Of a DNA stretch of 64,000 nucleotides, positions 62,490-64,000 are shown one piece after another. Positions within the stretch are counted from its first letter, which is position 1. Every line of letters starts with the position of its first letter. Origin of the DNA: Gambelia wislizenii (taxonomy: Eukaryota; Chordata; Lepidosauria; Squamata; Crotaphytidae). Below the pieces are notes generated by a model. The model worked only from the letters and a program-made list of their open reading frames with translations. It was not told where the DNA came from and did not search any database. The stretch covers positions 212,210,645 to 212,274,644 of the forward strand of contig JAUMIR010000005.1 of assembly GCA_030847615.1 (NCBI GenBank), written 5' to 3'. The translations under genes were made by a program, and so were the position numbers.

Positions 62490-63413
62490 AGCCACCCTTC
62501 CACCTTCCCCGAAGCCGCGACCGGCCAGTTGCGGCTTCAGGGAGGGGGTGGGTGGTTGGGAAGCCCCCCCTTCCAGCCACCCTTCCACCCTCCATGAAGC
62601 CCCCTCTCTCCACCCCCCTTTCAGCCCCCAGCCCTTCCCCAAAGCTGCGATCGGGCTCCCTATCGTGGCTTCTGGGAGGGGGTGGATGGCTGGGAAGCCC
62701 CCTCCCTCCAGCCAGCCTTCCATCCTCCACCAAGCCCCCTCCCTCCAGTCCCCCCTTCCAGCCACCCACCCCTCCCCAAAGCCACGATCGGGCTCCCAAT
62801 TGTGGCTTCTGGGAGGGGGTGGATGGCTGGGAAGCCCCCTCCAGCCAGCCAGCTTTCCACCCTCCGCCAAGCCCCATCCATCCAGTCCCCCCTTCCAGCC
62901 ACCCACCCCTCCCCAAAGCCACAATTGGGCTCCCAATTGTGGCTTTAGGGAGAGGGTGGGTGGCTGGGAAACCGCCTCCAGCCAGCCAGCCTTCCACCCT
63001 CCGCCAAGCCCCCTCCCTCCAGTCCCCCCTTCCAGCCACCCACCCCTCCCCAAAGCCATGATGTGGTTCCCAATTGTGGCTTTAGGGAGGGGATGGATGG
63101 CTGGGAAGCCCCCTCCCTCCAGCCAGCCTTCCACCCTCCACCAAGCCCCCTCCCTCCAGTCCCCCCTTCCAGCCACCCACCGCCTCCCCAAAGTCACGAT
63201 CAGGCTCCCTATTGTGGCTTTAGGGAGCGGGTGGATGGCTGGGAAGCCCCCTCCCTCCAGCCAGCCTTCCACCCTCTGCCAATCCCCCTCCCTCCAGCCC
63301 CCCCTTCCAGCCACCCACCCCTCCCCAAAGCCACGATCAGGCTCCGGATTGTGGCTTTGGGGAGGGGGTGGGTGGCTGGGAAGCCCCCTCCTTCCAGCCA
63401 CCCTTCCACCCTG
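62490..63413. repeat. Minisatellite, about 7 copies of a 137-bp GC-rich unit
   Basis: Successive occurrences of TGG(C/T)TGGGAA fall at about 62553, 62687, 62824, 62961, 63098, 63236 and 63373, giving steps of 134, 137, 137, 137, 138 and 137. Each unit has TCCAGCCACCCACCCCTCCC, a CAAAGCCACGATCGGGCTCC-type segment and GGGAGGGGGTGG. The period is not a multiple of three but the array is stop-poor on both strands because it is C- or G-rich, which produces long spurious frames. Confidence 0.93.
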
Positions 63414-63889
63414 CTGCTGGTGGTGGTGATCATCATCATCATGATGGGAGCAACAATGGTACTTCTTCCATCCTGCCCATAGTGGCTGTTGGCTTCAATG
63501 TCAGTGGGGTGGTGAATCCACTCTAGGTCTTCATCTGCATTGTACTACTGTATAAGTGGCTGGGTATAATGTGGGAACTGCATTCCCCAACTTGGTGCCC
63601 ACTGGATGGGATGGATTATAATAGGCAACTCATCTGAAGCATTATGGAAGGCATGCTTATACATTCTGGCAGCAATCCTCCAGGGTTTCAGTCAGGCATC
63701 TTTCCCAGCCCTATCTAAACATGGAAAAGACACCTTCTGCATGAATAATGCTGCATGATCATGCATCAGCCTTGACATGTGGGCTAGCTACTCCATTCTC
63801 AGATCTTCGTTCATGCATTGAGTCAGGACCCAATACTGGAAGAGAGTTGGGTTTAATTGAAAATGTGATTGTTGTGAATCTCATGAAAA
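63414..63889. other. EEA1 intron, no recognisable feature
   Basis: Starts with a (ATC)n run at about 63429-63443. Nothing else recognised. Confidence 0.45.
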
Positions 63890-63960
63890 GCTACAGGTGT
63901 TTTCTTTGACCAAAGTCTTAGTCAAACACTCAAACTACCACACCACATTGGCTATCCCTT
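63890..63960 (-). repeat. MIR-like SINE 5' fragment
   Basis: AGTCAAACACTCAAACTACC followed by ACACCACATTGGCTATCCC matches the tRNA-like end of the SINE at 59903-60131. Only the end is preserved. Confidence 0.5.
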
Positions 63961-64000
63961 GATTTATGACTATACCACAGTTTGTGTCATTGTTTTTATT

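Noticed and set aside
62383..63429. A 348-codon proline-rich open frame, and 335- and 213-codon frames on the other strand
   Set aside because: They lie within the 137-bp minisatellite. C-rich and G-rich repeats are low in stop codons, both strands are open together, and there is no splice or domain evidence.
53613..64000. The EEA1 zinc-finger exon expected upstream of 53612
   Set aside because: I scanned the minus strand for a C-x2-C...H-x3-4-H segment like the family's FICPQC region and found none; it probably lies beyond 64000.

Overview
The window is vertebrate nuclear DNA, most likely from a squamate reptile. It has long AT-rich introns, a dense mix of retrotransposons (DIRS-like tyrosine-recombinase elements, Penelope-like elements, CR1, L2-like and RTE-like LINEs, several tRNA-derived SINEs) and several DNA transposon families (mariner, Tigger/pogo-type and hAT-type non-autonomous elements). 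The species cannot be fixed from the sequence alone; 'squamate' is an inference from the repeat mix.

The only host protein-coding gene I can support is EEA1 (early endosome antigen 1), on the minus strand. Eighteen consecutive internal coding exons lie between 53612 (upstream) and 989 (downstream). They have canonical GT..AG borders, keep one reading frame throughout, and encode about 907 codons. This is roughly human EEA1 residues 82-990 of about 1411: nearly all of the long coiled-coil rod, without the N-terminal C2H2 zinc finger or the C-terminal FYVE domain. Both ends of the gene lie outside the window. Everything between the exons is intron.

Layout: 1-617 end fragment of a DIRS element; 989-1669 two EEA1 exons; 3756-9768 DIRS element 1 with a SINE inside; 9780-10230 L2-like endonuclease remnant; 10970-11793 two exons; 12331 SINE; 13112-13656 Penelope-derived long hairpin; 13727-18071 DIRS element 2 carrying a poly(A) insertion; 18222 Tigger-type element; 20542-22696 three exons; 23151-23868 Penelope-like fragment with a GIY-YIG endonuclease; 24480-25409 Tigger-type fragment, then a SINE with a Penelope-derived palindrome inside it; 26240-27115 RTE-like fragment; 27221 exon; 28345-29510 composite element; 29643 exon; 30677-32065 Tigger-type element plus CR1; 32217, 35696 and 37089 exons; 38330-42110 APE-type LINE; 44045-45650 CR1; 46552-47804 three exons; 48430-51230 L2-like LINE; 51326 Tigger-type element; 52354-53612 three exons; 54650-59622 DIRS element 3 with a mariner inside; 59903-60655 SINE and Tigger-type element; 60700-62195 second mariner with a SINE inside; 62200-63415 hairpin plus 137-bp minisatellite.

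None of the mobile elements looks autonomous: all carry stops, frameshifts, deletions or catalytic-residue changes. The most informative structures are the DIRS termini with their internal complementary regions, the three Penelope-derived insertions that share inverted ends and clear target-site duplications, and the nested insertions that date them relative to each other. I found no sign of a new host gene system.
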